From the NCBI GenBank assembly GCA_019420065.1, contig JAHZHX010000005.1:1-30210 (forward strand): a stretch of DNA of 30,210 nt, in the 5' to 3' direction. The notes under the pieces are model-generated. The model was not told the origin of the DNA. It saw only the letters and a list, made by a program, of their open reading frames with translations, and made no database searches. The first letter of the stretch is position 1. Each line of letters starts with the position of its first letter. The DNA comes from Clostridiales bacterium. GTDB taxonomy: Bacteria > Bacillota > Clostridia > Christensenellales > Aristaeellaceae. Position numbers and translations under genes: made by a program. Positions 22,686 to 29,732 of the stretch are shown here, piece after piece.

Positions 22686-23927
22686 TTACTCGCCTATAAT
22701 GATTTCCACTACGTTCTTTACCCAGGCAGAAATGGTATTTTCCACCACCAGCCGCACAGGACCGTGCGCATTGCTGCCATTATAACCGGCGGATGCTTCA
22801 TTTTCTACCATTGGCACGCCGTCAATGGCGTAGGCCAGCAGTACATCCCGGTGTTGGCCCGGCTGATACATGCTGTCCACCCCCATCATCACATCGTTCA
22901 CGTCCATCCGCTTGGAATACCCGTCCGCCGCGACCAGCGTAATGCTGTCGGGCACGTCCATTCCCTCCAGCAGACACTGCTGCACCACATAGCGCAGCAT
23001 AATGCCTTCATAGGCGTTCATCCCGGCCGAAGCCGCGCAATACGTCCGTACCGCCCCCTCGCGCATGCTTTCCAGCGCTTGCAGCGTATACACCGTTTCC
23101 TTTGCCTGCGAACCGCGCACCGTCAAACGATACTCCGGATATGCATCCTGGGCATGCGTCCAATCGCCGGACAGATCTATTTCGCCCCGTACCTCCTGCT
23201 CCACCGCTCGGGTATAGATATAGCCGTTGGCCTCCCCCACCACAATGGCAGACAGCCACTTGGCGCAGTTGGGCGCATTGAATTCCAGACTGCTGTTCAT
23301 CCCCATCACCAGACGCAGCGGCCCGCCAATGTTGTCGTTTGCCGCGTCAAAGCCCTCTGTCTCGCCAAAGCGCAGCGTAACCGGCTGTTCGCCAGTAGGC
23401 CCTACCAGCGGCAGGCCGTTGCTGCCAAACGCAATCAGTACAGGCAAATCCTCCGCTTCGGCCGCATCCGCGCCCTTTTCAGGAAAGCGTTTATACGCCG
23501 TCTTTACCTGCCCCAAGGTAAAGGTCATGGTATAGCCATCCTTTGATATCATTTTGACCGGCGTTTTATCCGGAAGGCTGGCATCCATCCCGGCATAGAC
23601 CAGAAAATCATACAGGCGAATGCCGGTAAACACATGCTTTGAAAACTCGCTGCCGCTGGTCATCAGGCTGTATTCGCCCTCGTATCCTAACGCAGGCTCG
23701 GTCAGCGCCAGCTGCTCCAACGCATAAACGGTATAGTTCTGCTCTGCTTCAAAGCCGCTGCCCGCCAGCGTCAGCGTGTCATATAAATAGCTTCCGTCAT
23801 TATATATAGCCTGTTCGCTGCCGCTATGCGTGGCAGCCGCGTTCATCGTCACAGCTTCTCCATAGACCGGCATCATCCATATCGCCAGCAGCGCCGCCAG
23901 CAGTCCCAGTACGTTCTTCTTTTTCAT
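22686..23927 (-). CDS. Secreted protein with two tandem molybdopterin-binding-fold domains
   Basis: The 413-residue protein has a signal peptide (about 1-24) and two repeats. The first spans about 65-232: VYALEQL, FTGIRLYDFLVYAG, ISKDGYTMTFTLGQV, VLIAFGSNGLPLVG and GGPLRLVMG. The second spans about 279-413: VYTLQALESM, YEGIMLRYVVQQC, AADGYSKRMDVNDV, VLLAYAIDGVPMV and HGPVRLVVE. Both match the sulfite-oxidase-type oxidoreductase molybdopterin-binding fold. Only the second has a Cys (C297 in TYCAASAG) in the metal-ligand position. There is no haem, flavin or dimerisation domain, so it may be a binding protein, not a full enzyme. AAAGGAAG precedes the start. Confidence 0.7.
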   Translation of the reverse strand: MKKKNVLGLLAALLAIWMMPVYGEAVTMNAAATHSGSEQAIYNDGSYLYDTLTLAGSGFEAEQNYTVYALEQLALTEPALGYEGEYSLMTSGSEFSKHVFTGIRLYDFLVYAGMDASLPDKTPVKMISKDGYTMTFTLGQVKTAYKRFPEKGADAAEAEDLPVLIAFGSNGLPLVGPTGEQPVTLRFGETEGFDAANDNIGGPLRLVMGMNSSLEFNAPNCAKWLSAIVVGEANGYIYTRAVEQEVRGEIDLSGDWTHAQDAYPEYRLTVRGSQAKETVYTLQALESMREGAVRTYCAASAGMNAYEGIMLRYVVQQCLLEGMDVPDSITLVAADGYSKRMDVNDVMMGVDSMYQPGQHRDVLLAYAIDGVPMVENEASAGYNGSNAHGPVRLVVENTISAWVKNVVEIIIGE

Positions 23928-23945
23928 GGCTTTTCTTCCTTTCTG

Positions 23946-24899
23946 TCAATTCATCAAAAACGGCACGTACAGGTCGCTTGGCGCAAACGCGCCATGAACC
24001 CCCCGTTTATCCGCATAATACGCATCGCCGCTGCCGTCATTTTCATGCTGGCCATGATCTGCCGCTACAAGGATACGGCCCTGCCATGCCGCGGCAAGCT
24101 GGGCGAACCATTGATCGGTCTGCGCAATTTTTCTTAACGTTTCCTGCGCGCGGGGGCCATAGGCATGCCCGCTGTCGTCAATGCCGTGCAGATGCACCAG
24201 CATCAGATCGCATCCGGCCATATTTGCCAGCGCGCAAGCAATTACCTCGCTGTCCGTATCGCCGTCCTCATCCATGTCCAGATTCAATTCCTGCGGCACA
24301 TTGAAACGCAGGATCTGCGCATCCCCCTCCGCAATGAACGAACGTTTTCCCTGTGCAGCCGCCAGGTCAAAAATGGTATCGCACTTCAGATCATGCATGC
24401 CGCGCGCGGTGACGCCGTTGTCCGTGGGCGCTTTCCCCGTTACCATGGCGGCATAATTCACCGGCGTAATGCTGGGATACATGGCAGCCGCCCGCTGCGC
24501 ATTCAGCGCAGACAGATGAGGGATCAGGCCTTGCTCCTGCGCAAAGCAAAAGCTTTCCCAGCCAAAACCATCCAGATAAAGAATCAGCACCCGCTCTCCC
24601 GCCTCCAGCCAGGCCCGTGCCTGCGTATAGACGTCCATGTTGGTCAGCGCGGGCGGATTAAGAATCACACCCTGCAGCGCTTCGGTCACACGGAATCCCT
24701 GCGCGCAGCGTTTCACGTCCCCCGTGCGCGTATAGACCAGCGCTTCACCATCCATTCTTTCAAAGAAATGACAGCTCCGCTCTGTATACCGTTCGTTTTC
24801 CACCACCGTAAAGGTAAAGGAATGCATCAGCATTCCGCCAATCAAAACGCCCAGCAGAAAACTGCATGCGGCCAGCAGCCATTTATTCCGCTTGCTCAT
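23946..24899 (-). CDS. Membrane-anchored nucleotide pyrophosphatase/phosphodiesterase family enzyme
   Basis: The 317-residue protein has an N-terminal membrane helix (about 7-25) and an alkaline-phosphatase-superfamily domain outside. The two-metal site is complete: Asp110 in LYLDGFGW, nucleophile Thr145 in YPSITPVNY, Asp241 and His245 in HGIDDSGHAYG, Asp281-His282 in ADHGQHE, and His302 in RGVHGAF. This set fits NPP-type enzymes that cleave phosphodiester or pyrophosphate bonds of nucleotides. In this operon a pyrophosphate-linked cofactor nucleotide would be a logical substrate. The start overlaps the S component gene by 17 bases. Confidence 0.85.
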   Translation of the reverse strand: MSKRNKWLLAACSFLLGVLIGGMLMHSFTFTVVENERYTERSCHFFERMDGEALVYTRTGDVKRCAQGFRVTEALQGVILNPPALTNMDVYTQARAWLEAGERVLILYLDGFGWESFCFAQEQGLIPHLSALNAQRAAAMYPSITPVNYAAMVTGKAPTDNGVTARGMHDLKCDTIFDLAAAQGKRSFIAEGDAQILRFNVPQELNLDMDEDGDTDSEVIACALANMAGCDLMLVHLHGIDDSGHAYGPRAQETLRKIAQTDQWFAQLAAAWQGRILVAADHGQHENDGSGDAYYADKRGVHGAFAPSDLYVPFLMN

Positions 24900-25464
24900 C
24901 TTCGTTCACCCCATCCACACGCACGCCAAAACGCTTCAGCGCCCGCAGCAGCTGCCAGGACAAAATGCCGCCCAGCGCGCCCGAAAACGCCGCCACAAAC
25001 AGGCTTAACAGCAGCGGAATCAGCGGCAGGGTAAAGAAAATAACATTAACTACCGCCGTGCCTGCCACGTTGGCAAGAATCCCGGCATAAAACGCCGTCG
25101 GCAGGCTCTGCACGCGTCGGCCAATCAGCAGCAGCCCCAGATCCACCGCAAGCCCCGGCAGCGTGTAACTAAGCAGGCTCATCGCGCCATGCGATCCCGA
25201 AATGGGCAGCAGCATGATCAGCAGCGCCTGAATCAATCCTGCCAGTGTCGCCGTGCCGCGTTTTCCGGTCAAGCCCATGGCCACCACCAGCCACATCATA
25301 TACAGTCCGCCCGCAAGCGCCCCGCCCGGAATCATCAGCGGCGTGCTGATGGTGTGCGCCACCGAGCTTACAATGGGCTTGACCGCAACGCCAAGCGCCG
25401 CCATCGCCGCCGTCAGCACCAGCTCCCGCACCGAAAATCCTTTTATTCCGCCATGCCTTTTCAT
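24883..25464 (-). CDS. ECF transporter S component (substrate-binding membrane protein)
   Basis: A 193-residue hydrophobic protein with about six membrane helices, the size and layout of ECF S components. Helix 1 has LTAAMAALGVA, giving the AxxxA motif that packs on EcfT; other segments are IPGGALAGGLYMMWLVVA, GSHGAMSLLSYTLPGLAVDL and a helical C-terminus with an acidic tail. The family is recognisable but the substrate is not. It is encoded with its own EcfA, EcfA' and EcfT, a dedicated (group I) arrangement. It is first in the operon after riboswitch A; GGAGA lies eight bases before the start. The riboswitch suggests a molybdopterin-type ligand. Confidence 0.85.
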   Translation of the reverse strand: MKRHGGIKGFSVRELVLTAAMAALGVAVKPIVSSVAHTISTPLMIPGGALAGGLYMMWLVVAMGLTGKRGTATLAGLIQALLIMLLPISGSHGAMSLLSYTLPGLAVDLGLLLIGRRVQSLPTAFYAGILANVAGTAVVNVIFFTLPLIPLLLSLFVAAFSGALGGILSWQLLRALKRFGVRVDGVNEDEQAE

Positions 25465-25525
25465 TCTTTTCTCTCCGTTTCACCGTATCAAAAAAAGCAT
25501 TCAAACGTCCCCTTTTCAAGGCCGC

Positions 25526-25558
25526 TCAAACGCCGCAAAGCACATCAAAACAAACCAT
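25526..25558 (-). CDS. Possible ten-residue leader peptide after riboswitch A
   Basis: A frame of ten codons plus stop (MVCFDVLCGV) starts five bases after AAGGAG. That Shine-Dalgarno sequence is also the 3' strand of the riboswitch outer stem, so its exposure would depend on folding. It ends about 60 bases before the S component start. It could be a translational coupling device or chance. Confidence 0.3.
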   Translation of the reverse strand: MVCFDVLCGV

Positions 25559-25559
25559 G

Positions 25560-25669
25560 TGTACTCCTTTTCAAACACGGAAGGCAGCGTCGTTTCCAGC
25601 GCTCCCCTTTGAGCTGCGCTCAGACCAAAAAGCCATGGCAACGCTTTAGGCTTATCGGTTCGGAGACTA
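25560..25669 (-). promoter_or_regulatory. Moco/Tuco-type riboswitch A, upstream of the ECF operon
   Basis: The minus-strand leader carries CTCCGAAC, GCCTAA, CCATGG, GTCTGAGC-GCA-GCTCAAAGGG, CTGGAAACG, GCCTTCC and GAAAAGGAG in order, as in riboswitch B. A 10-position stem pairs 25658-25649 with 25634-25625; the matching stem in riboswitch B has a different sequence but the same pairing, which is covariation. A hairpin pairs 25622-25618 with 25614-25610. CTCC (25665-25662) pairs with GGAG (25567-25564). The elements match the Moco RNA motif as I remember it, and the genes it leads include mobB. The 25465-25555 stretch between riboswitch and gene has no clear terminator. Confidence 0.75.
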
Positions 25670-25680
25670 TTTTCATGTTT

Positions 25681-25709
25681 ATTATATCGACGCCGCTTCT
25701 TTTTGTCAA
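25681..25709 (-). promoter_or_regulatory. Sigma-A promoter of the riboswitch A-ECF operon
   Basis: On the minus strand perfect TTGACA (25709-25704) and perfect TATAAT (25686-25681) are spaced by 17 bases; transcription should start near 25674, just before the riboswitch. Confidence 0.9.
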
Positions 25710-25729
25710 CCGTTACAGGAGGCAATAGC

Positions 25730-25762
25730 AAAAAAGCGACCGGAAACAATGTCTCCGGCCGC
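25730..25762 (-). terminator. Terminator of the amino acid transporter-amidohydrolase operon
   Basis: On the minus strand GCGGCCGGA (25762-25754) pairs with TCCGGTCGC (25744-25736), one G-U included, across a nine-base loop and is followed by six T (25735-25730). It separates this operon from the riboswitch A promoter just downstream. Confidence 0.85.
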
Positions 25763-25771
25763 TCACATGCC

Positions 25772-27229
25772 TTACATTTTTTCACCGACTGCCGTTGGAA
25801 CGGCCTCCGGCGGAATAGGACAGGTATATCCTGCGCGCACCGCCTGCTTGAATTCCTCCTTGGCCGCGGTCAGGATCTCGGGTTTTTCAAACAAATCGAT
25901 GGCGATTGCCGCCAACACCTTACCAGCCTGAAGCAACCCCTTTTCGGCAATGCTCGAAGCGCCGCAGGCAACGTTTTGCCAACTGTGTCCGGGAGCGCCG
26001 GAAGGGAAACAGGCAGCATGGATCTGCACCGTGGGCGTTTGCCAGCTCACGTCGCCCACATCGGTCGATCCCGGACTGCTCAGTGTGCTGTGATGCAGCG
26101 GCATCAGGAAGTCATTGAGCGGGATCGTGCCGTTTTCAGTCATTTTTTCAACATAGGCGGCAATTTGCGCATCCTCGCGGCAGGCAGCGCCTGGCAGAAC
26201 GCCCTTCGCCGCTTCATAGCTGTTTACCAGCGCTTGCGCAAACTGCTTTTCCTTCTCCGTATAGTGCGCTACGCCCACTTCCTCAAAGTTTTCATACGCT
26301 ACCTTTTCCAGCACGGCGTTGGGCACGGTATTAGCCGTGCCGTCAATAAAGCGCACGGAAAGGGCGGTTTCCGTCATCATGGCTGCCGCTTCGGCAATTT
26401 TATCTACGCGCTTTTGCAGCGCCAGCGCCTGTGATACCTGTACGTCGCGTACCATATAAAGCACCTGCGCCTCGGGCTGCACAACATTGGGGCTGTTGCC
26501 GCCGGCGTCAGTAATCGCATAATGAATACGCGCGGTTAAGGGCATATGCTCGCGCAGGAACTGCACGCCAATGTTCATCAGCTCCACCGCGTCAAGCGCC
26601 GAACGGCCCAGGTGCGGCGTGCCCGCGGCATGCGAGGCCACGCCCTTAAATTTATACTCCTTCTGAATGCAGGAGACGCACGTGCCGCTGACCACCTCGT
26701 TGCTGTCGGAGGGATGCCAGGTCAGCGCCGCATCCAGCTGTGCCCAGGCGTTGTCGCGCGCCAGGAAAGCCTTGCCGGCGCCGCCCTCCTCGCCCGGACA
26801 GCCAAAGAAAATGACCGTGCCCGACTGTTCAGGATGCGTTTGCAAATACTGCTTGACCGCAAACGCGGCCGCCAGCGCGCCTGCGCCCAGAATATTATGA
26901 CCGCAGCCATGGCCGTTCCCCCCTGCCAGCAGCGGTTCATGCCGCGCCGTACAGGCTTTCTGGGAAAGGCCGGAAAGCGCGTCAAACTCGCCCAGAATGC
27001 CAATGATGGGCCGTCCCTTGCCATATTTTCCGCAGAAGGCCGTTTTCATGCCTCCCATGCCGCTCTCCACCTCAAAGCCGTTTTCCGCCAGCACCTTTTC
27101 ATACAGCGCCGCAGACTGGTACTCCAGCAGAGAAAGCTCGGCATATTCCCAAATTTTTTTACTTACATCGCAGAAAAGCGCGGCCTCTTCGTCAATCGCT
27201 TGCAGCGCAGCCTTTTTCGCCTCATTCAT
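25772..27229 (-). CDS. M20 family amidohydrolase, AbgB-like
   Basis: A 485-residue cytosolic metallopeptidase-fold amidohydrolase. Visible metal-site motifs are GNGHGCGHN (about 104-112) and GCPGEEGGAGK (about 143-153); SHAAGTPHLGRSALDAVELMN marks the dimerisation domain start. Length and motifs fit the subgroup of p-aminobenzoyl-glutamate hydrolase subunit B and aminoacyl hydrolases, which split amides of amino acids. The start at 27229 has GAGGGA upstream; a TTG at 27244 would overlap the neighbouring gene. The gene follows an amino acid ABC transporter, so it probably hydrolyses the imported N-acyl or amide-linked amino acid. Confidence 0.88.
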   Translation of the reverse strand: MNEAKKAALQAIDEEAALFCDVSKKIWEYAELSLLEYQSAALYEKVLAENGFEVESGMGGMKTAFCGKYGKGRPIIGILGEFDALSGLSQKACTARHEPLLAGGNGHGCGHNILGAGALAAAFAVKQYLQTHPEQSGTVIFFGCPGEEGGAGKAFLARDNAWAQLDAALTWHPSDSNEVVSGTCVSCIQKEYKFKGVASHAAGTPHLGRSALDAVELMNIGVQFLREHMPLTARIHYAITDAGGNSPNVVQPEAQVLYMVRDVQVSQALALQKRVDKIAEAAAMMTETALSVRFIDGTANTVPNAVLEKVAYENFEEVGVAHYTEKEKQFAQALVNSYEAAKGVLPGAACREDAQIAAYVEKMTENGTIPLNDFLMPLHHSTLSSPGSTDVGDVSWQTPTVQIHAACFPSGAPGHSWQNVACGASSIAEKGLLQAGKVLAAIAIDLFEKPEILTAAKEEFKQAVRAGYTCPIPPEAVPTAVGEKM

Positions 27230-27240
27230 ACTGATCCCTC

Positions 27241-27966
27241 TCAATACAAAACCTTACTCAGGAATTCTTTGGTGCGGACATTCTGTGGGGCGCCGAAGAT
27301 CTCGCCAGGCGTTCCCTCCTCGGCAATAATCCCTTCATCCATAAACAGCACCCGGTCGCTGACCTCGCGGGCAAAGCCCATTTCATGCGTTACGATCACG
27401 CTCGTCATGCCCGTCTTGACCAGATTTTTGATGACCTGCAATACCTCGCCTACCATTTCCGGATCCAGGGCAGAGGTCGGTTCGTCAAAGAGCATTACGT
27501 CCGGCTCCATGGCCAGCGCGCGTACAATCGCCAGACGCTGCTTCTGTCCGCCGGACAAACGGGCGGGATGCTCGTTGATCTTTTCGCTCAGACCGACGCG
27601 GTTCAGCAGCTCCGCGGCCATCTCATCCGCTTCCGCCTTGGTTTTTTTCTTGAGCAGTACAGGCGCCATGGTAATATTCTCTTTGACCGACAGGTTCGGG
27701 AAAATATTGAAATGCTGGAACACCATGCCCATTTTCTGCCGATGCAGATCAATATTGACCTTTTTCTGGGTGATCTCCGTTCCTTCAAAGAAGATCTGTC
27801 CCGCCGTGGGCCTTTCCAGCAGATTCAGACAGCGCAGAAAGGTCGATTTGCCGCTGCCGGAAGGGCCGATGATCGAGACCACTTCGCCTTTGTCCACATG
27901 CTGATCGATTCCCTTCAGCACGTGGAGCTTGCCAAAGCTTTTTTGCAGGCCTACCGTTTGGATCAT
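27241..27966 (-). CDS. Polar amino acid ABC transporter ATP-binding protein, GlnQ type
   Basis: A 241-residue ATPase with Walker A GPSGSGKST (about 34-42), Q-loop MVFQHFNIFP, signature LSGGQKQRL, Walker B VMLFDEPTSALDPEMVGEV and switch VTHEMGFA, all typical of the polar amino acid family. The start at 27966 (MIQTVGLQKSFG) is chosen to fit the family N-terminus; a GTG at 27981 overlapping the permease stop is possible. It works with the permease and binding protein encoded just upstream. Confidence 0.93.
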   Translation of the reverse strand: MIQTVGLQKSFGKLHVLKGIDQHVDKGEVVSIIGPSGSGKSTFLRCLNLLERPTAGQIFFEGTEITQKKVNIDLHRQKMGMVFQHFNIFPNLSVKENITMAPVLLKKKTKAEADEMAAELLNRVGLSEKINEHPARLSGGQKQRLAIVRALAMEPDVMLFDEPTSALDPEMVGEVLQVIKNLVKTGMTSVIVTHEMGFAREVSDRVLFMDEGIIAEEGTPGEIFGAPQNVRTKEFLSKVLY

Positions 27967-27973
27967 GTTCTTC

Positions 27974-28639
27974 TCAGTCACTTGCTTTCATCTTCCTTTC
28001 CAGTACGGCGATGGCTTTGCTGAGCACAAAGGTAAGGATAAAGTAAATCACGCCGGCGATAAACAAGGGTTCAATAATCAAGAACGTGAAGCCGTTGATG
28101 GTTTTATACTGGCTCATAATATCGCCGATGAAGAAAGTAGACGCCAGCGAGGTTTCCTTGATAACCGATACAAACTCGTTGCACAGCGCCGGCAGGATAT
28201 TCTTGACCGCCTGCGGCAGGATAATCCGGCACATCGCCTGGCGGCTGTTCAGGCCCAGCGAGCGCGCGGCCTCCATCTGACCGCGATCCACCGCGGCAAT
28301 CCCGGCGCGCACGATCTCCGCCACATAGGCTACCGAGTTGAACACCAGCGCTATCACCACGCAGGCAAACTCGCTCAGCTCCAGGAACGGAACGAACTGC
28401 GGCAGCATAAAATAGAAGAAATACAGCTGAAGCAGCAGCGGCGTACCGCGCACAATTTCAACATACGCCGAGGCAAGGAAGCGGATCACCCGCAGCTTGC
28501 TTCTTCTCAGGATCGCAAAAAGCGATCCCAGCACGCTGGAGCATGCCACTGTAATCAGTGACAGCTCCAGCGTTACCCATAATCCGTCGGCAAAAAGATA
28601 ACCGTACTTGCTCAGCAGCTTGATAATATTCTGAATCAT
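27974..28639 (-). CDS. Polar amino acid ABC transporter permease (HisM/GlnP type)
   Basis: The 221-residue membrane protein has the His/Glu/Gln/Arg permease N-terminus (GLWVTLELSLITV), YVEIVRGTPLLLQLYFFYF, and the EAA loop QMEAARSLGLNSRQAMCRIILPQA that contacts the ATPase. There are about five helices. Only one permease gene is present, so it probably acts as a homodimer. Confidence 0.93.
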   Translation of the reverse strand: MIQNIIKLLSKYGYLFADGLWVTLELSLITVACSSVLGSLFAILRRSKLRVIRFLASAYVEIVRGTPLLLQLYFFYFMLPQFVPFLELSEFACVVIALVFNSVAYVAEIVRAGIAAVDRGQMEAARSLGLNSRQAMCRIILPQAVKNILPALCNEFVSVIKETSLASTFFIGDIMSQYKTINGFTFLIIEPLFIAGVIYFILTFVLSKAIAVLERKMKASD

Positions 28640-28678
28640 GCGCGCAGCTCCTTTAATCTCCTATACCGCAGGATATCC

Positions 28679-29503
28679 TTAGTTGGTTTCAATCCCCAGG
28701 GATTTGGCAAGCGCGGTCGCCTCGTCCTTCCACTGCTTATACAGGCCCAGCTCGTTGACTTCCTCCAGGATCTTGTTGATCGCCTCAATCAATTCGGTTT
28801 CGCCCTTGGTCACGCCCAGCACGTTACCCTCAGAGGAATAATCAAAATGGAAGTCCGCCATGGCAATGGAATCATAGTTCGTCGCGAAAAGGCCGCCATT
28901 CTGCGCATCCACCGCAATCGCGTCCACACGACCGCTGATGAGCATCATCACCGCGTCGTTCAGGTTGGAGATCAGCTTGATTTTGATATTGTCCGGCAGC
29001 TGCGAGGTGGCCAGATTGTACTGAAGCGAAGCGTTCTGGGTGGCAATCGTCTTGCCGGCGAAATCCTCGGCGGTCGCGTACTTTCCGGCGTCCTCCTTCT
29101 TCACCAGCAGGCCCTGGCCGCTTTCATCGTCTTTATTGAAATAGGTAGACAGCAGCATATTCTCCGCGCGTTCCTCGGTATAAGCAAAGCCCGAAATCGC
29201 CATATCCACCTTGCCCTGGGTAACGGCCGCCTGCAGAGCGCCAAAGTCCATGGCCTCGATCACCAGCTCCACGCCCAGCGATTTGGCAATATAGCGGGCC
29301 AGCTCCACATCGGCGCCTACATACTGTTCATCCCCCGTCGCGTTGGGGTTGATAAACTCGATCGGCGCAAAGTCCGGCGAGGTAGCAAAAGTGATCTTGC
29401 CGGTGGATATAATCTTTTCCAGTTTGTTTTCCGCCTGGGCGCAAACCGTCATCCCAAGCACAAGCATCAGAGCCAGAATCATTGCCGCAAATTTTTTCAT
29501 CAT
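28679..29503 (-). CDS. Polar amino acid ABC transporter substrate-binding protein
   Basis: The 274-residue protein of SBP family 3 has a signal peptide (about 1-24, ending VCAQA) and the family patterns KITFATSPDFAPIEF, GADVELARYIAKSLG, GKVDMAISGFAYTEERAENM and GRVDAIAVDAQNGG. A Cys is present in the signal (TVC) but the lipobox is poor (M at -3), so it may be cleaved by signal peptidase I instead. The residue set does not reveal the ligand. GGGAGG precedes the start. Confidence 0.92.
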   Translation of the reverse strand: MMKKFAAMILALMLVLGMTVCAQAENKLEKIISTGKITFATSPDFAPIEFINPNATGDEQYVGADVELARYIAKSLGVELVIEAMDFGALQAAVTQGKVDMAISGFAYTEERAENMLLSTYFNKDDESGQGLLVKKEDAGKYATAEDFAGKTIATQNASLQYNLATSQLPDNIKIKLISNLNDAVMMLISGRVDAIAVDAQNGGLFATNYDSIAMADFHFDYSSEGNVLGVTKGETELIEAINKILEEVNELGLYKQWKDEATALAKSLGIETN

Positions 29504-29540
29504 GGTGTCCTCCCTGAATAATAATCCGTTTTCATGAATT

Positions 29541-29568
29541 ATTATACGCAGATTTATGCATATGTCAA
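29541..29568 (-). promoter_or_regulatory. Sigma-A promoter of the amino acid transporter operon, with an ArgR-like element
   Basis: On the minus strand TTGACA (29568-29563) and TATAAT (29546-29541) are both perfect with a 16-base spacer. The spacer and flank read TATGCATAAATCTGCGTA, which agrees with the ArgR box TNTGNATWWWWATNCANA except at two positions, and a second TATGCGTAAAAAT lies about 30 bases upstream. An ArgR or similar operator is possible but unproven. Confidence 0.85.
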
Positions 29569-29666
29569 GCCTTTTTTGTAAAAAATCTTATTTTTACGCA
29601 TACTTATTCGTACCGGAAAATTTTATGCCATATCTGCCACATTGCGTTCAGCCGAGATTCATTCGC

Positions 29667-29697
29667 AAAAAAAATACAGCCGCGTCCGTGCGGCCGT
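29667..29697 (-). terminator. Terminator of the SGNH hydrolase gene
   Basis: On the minus strand ACGGCCGC (29697-29690) pairs with GCGGCTGT (29683-29676), one G-U included, across a six-base loop, followed by A then eight T (29674-29667). Confidence 0.85.
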
Positions 29698-29732
29698 AAA
29701 TCGCGAATCACTTGTTCCTTTTTGGGCGGTTT

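Noticed and set aside
22614..23546. Plus-strand 310-codon frame opposite the 413-residue protein
   Set aside because: Histidine-rich composition typical of an antisense shadow; the minus-strand gene has the signal peptide, ribosome site and fold motifs.
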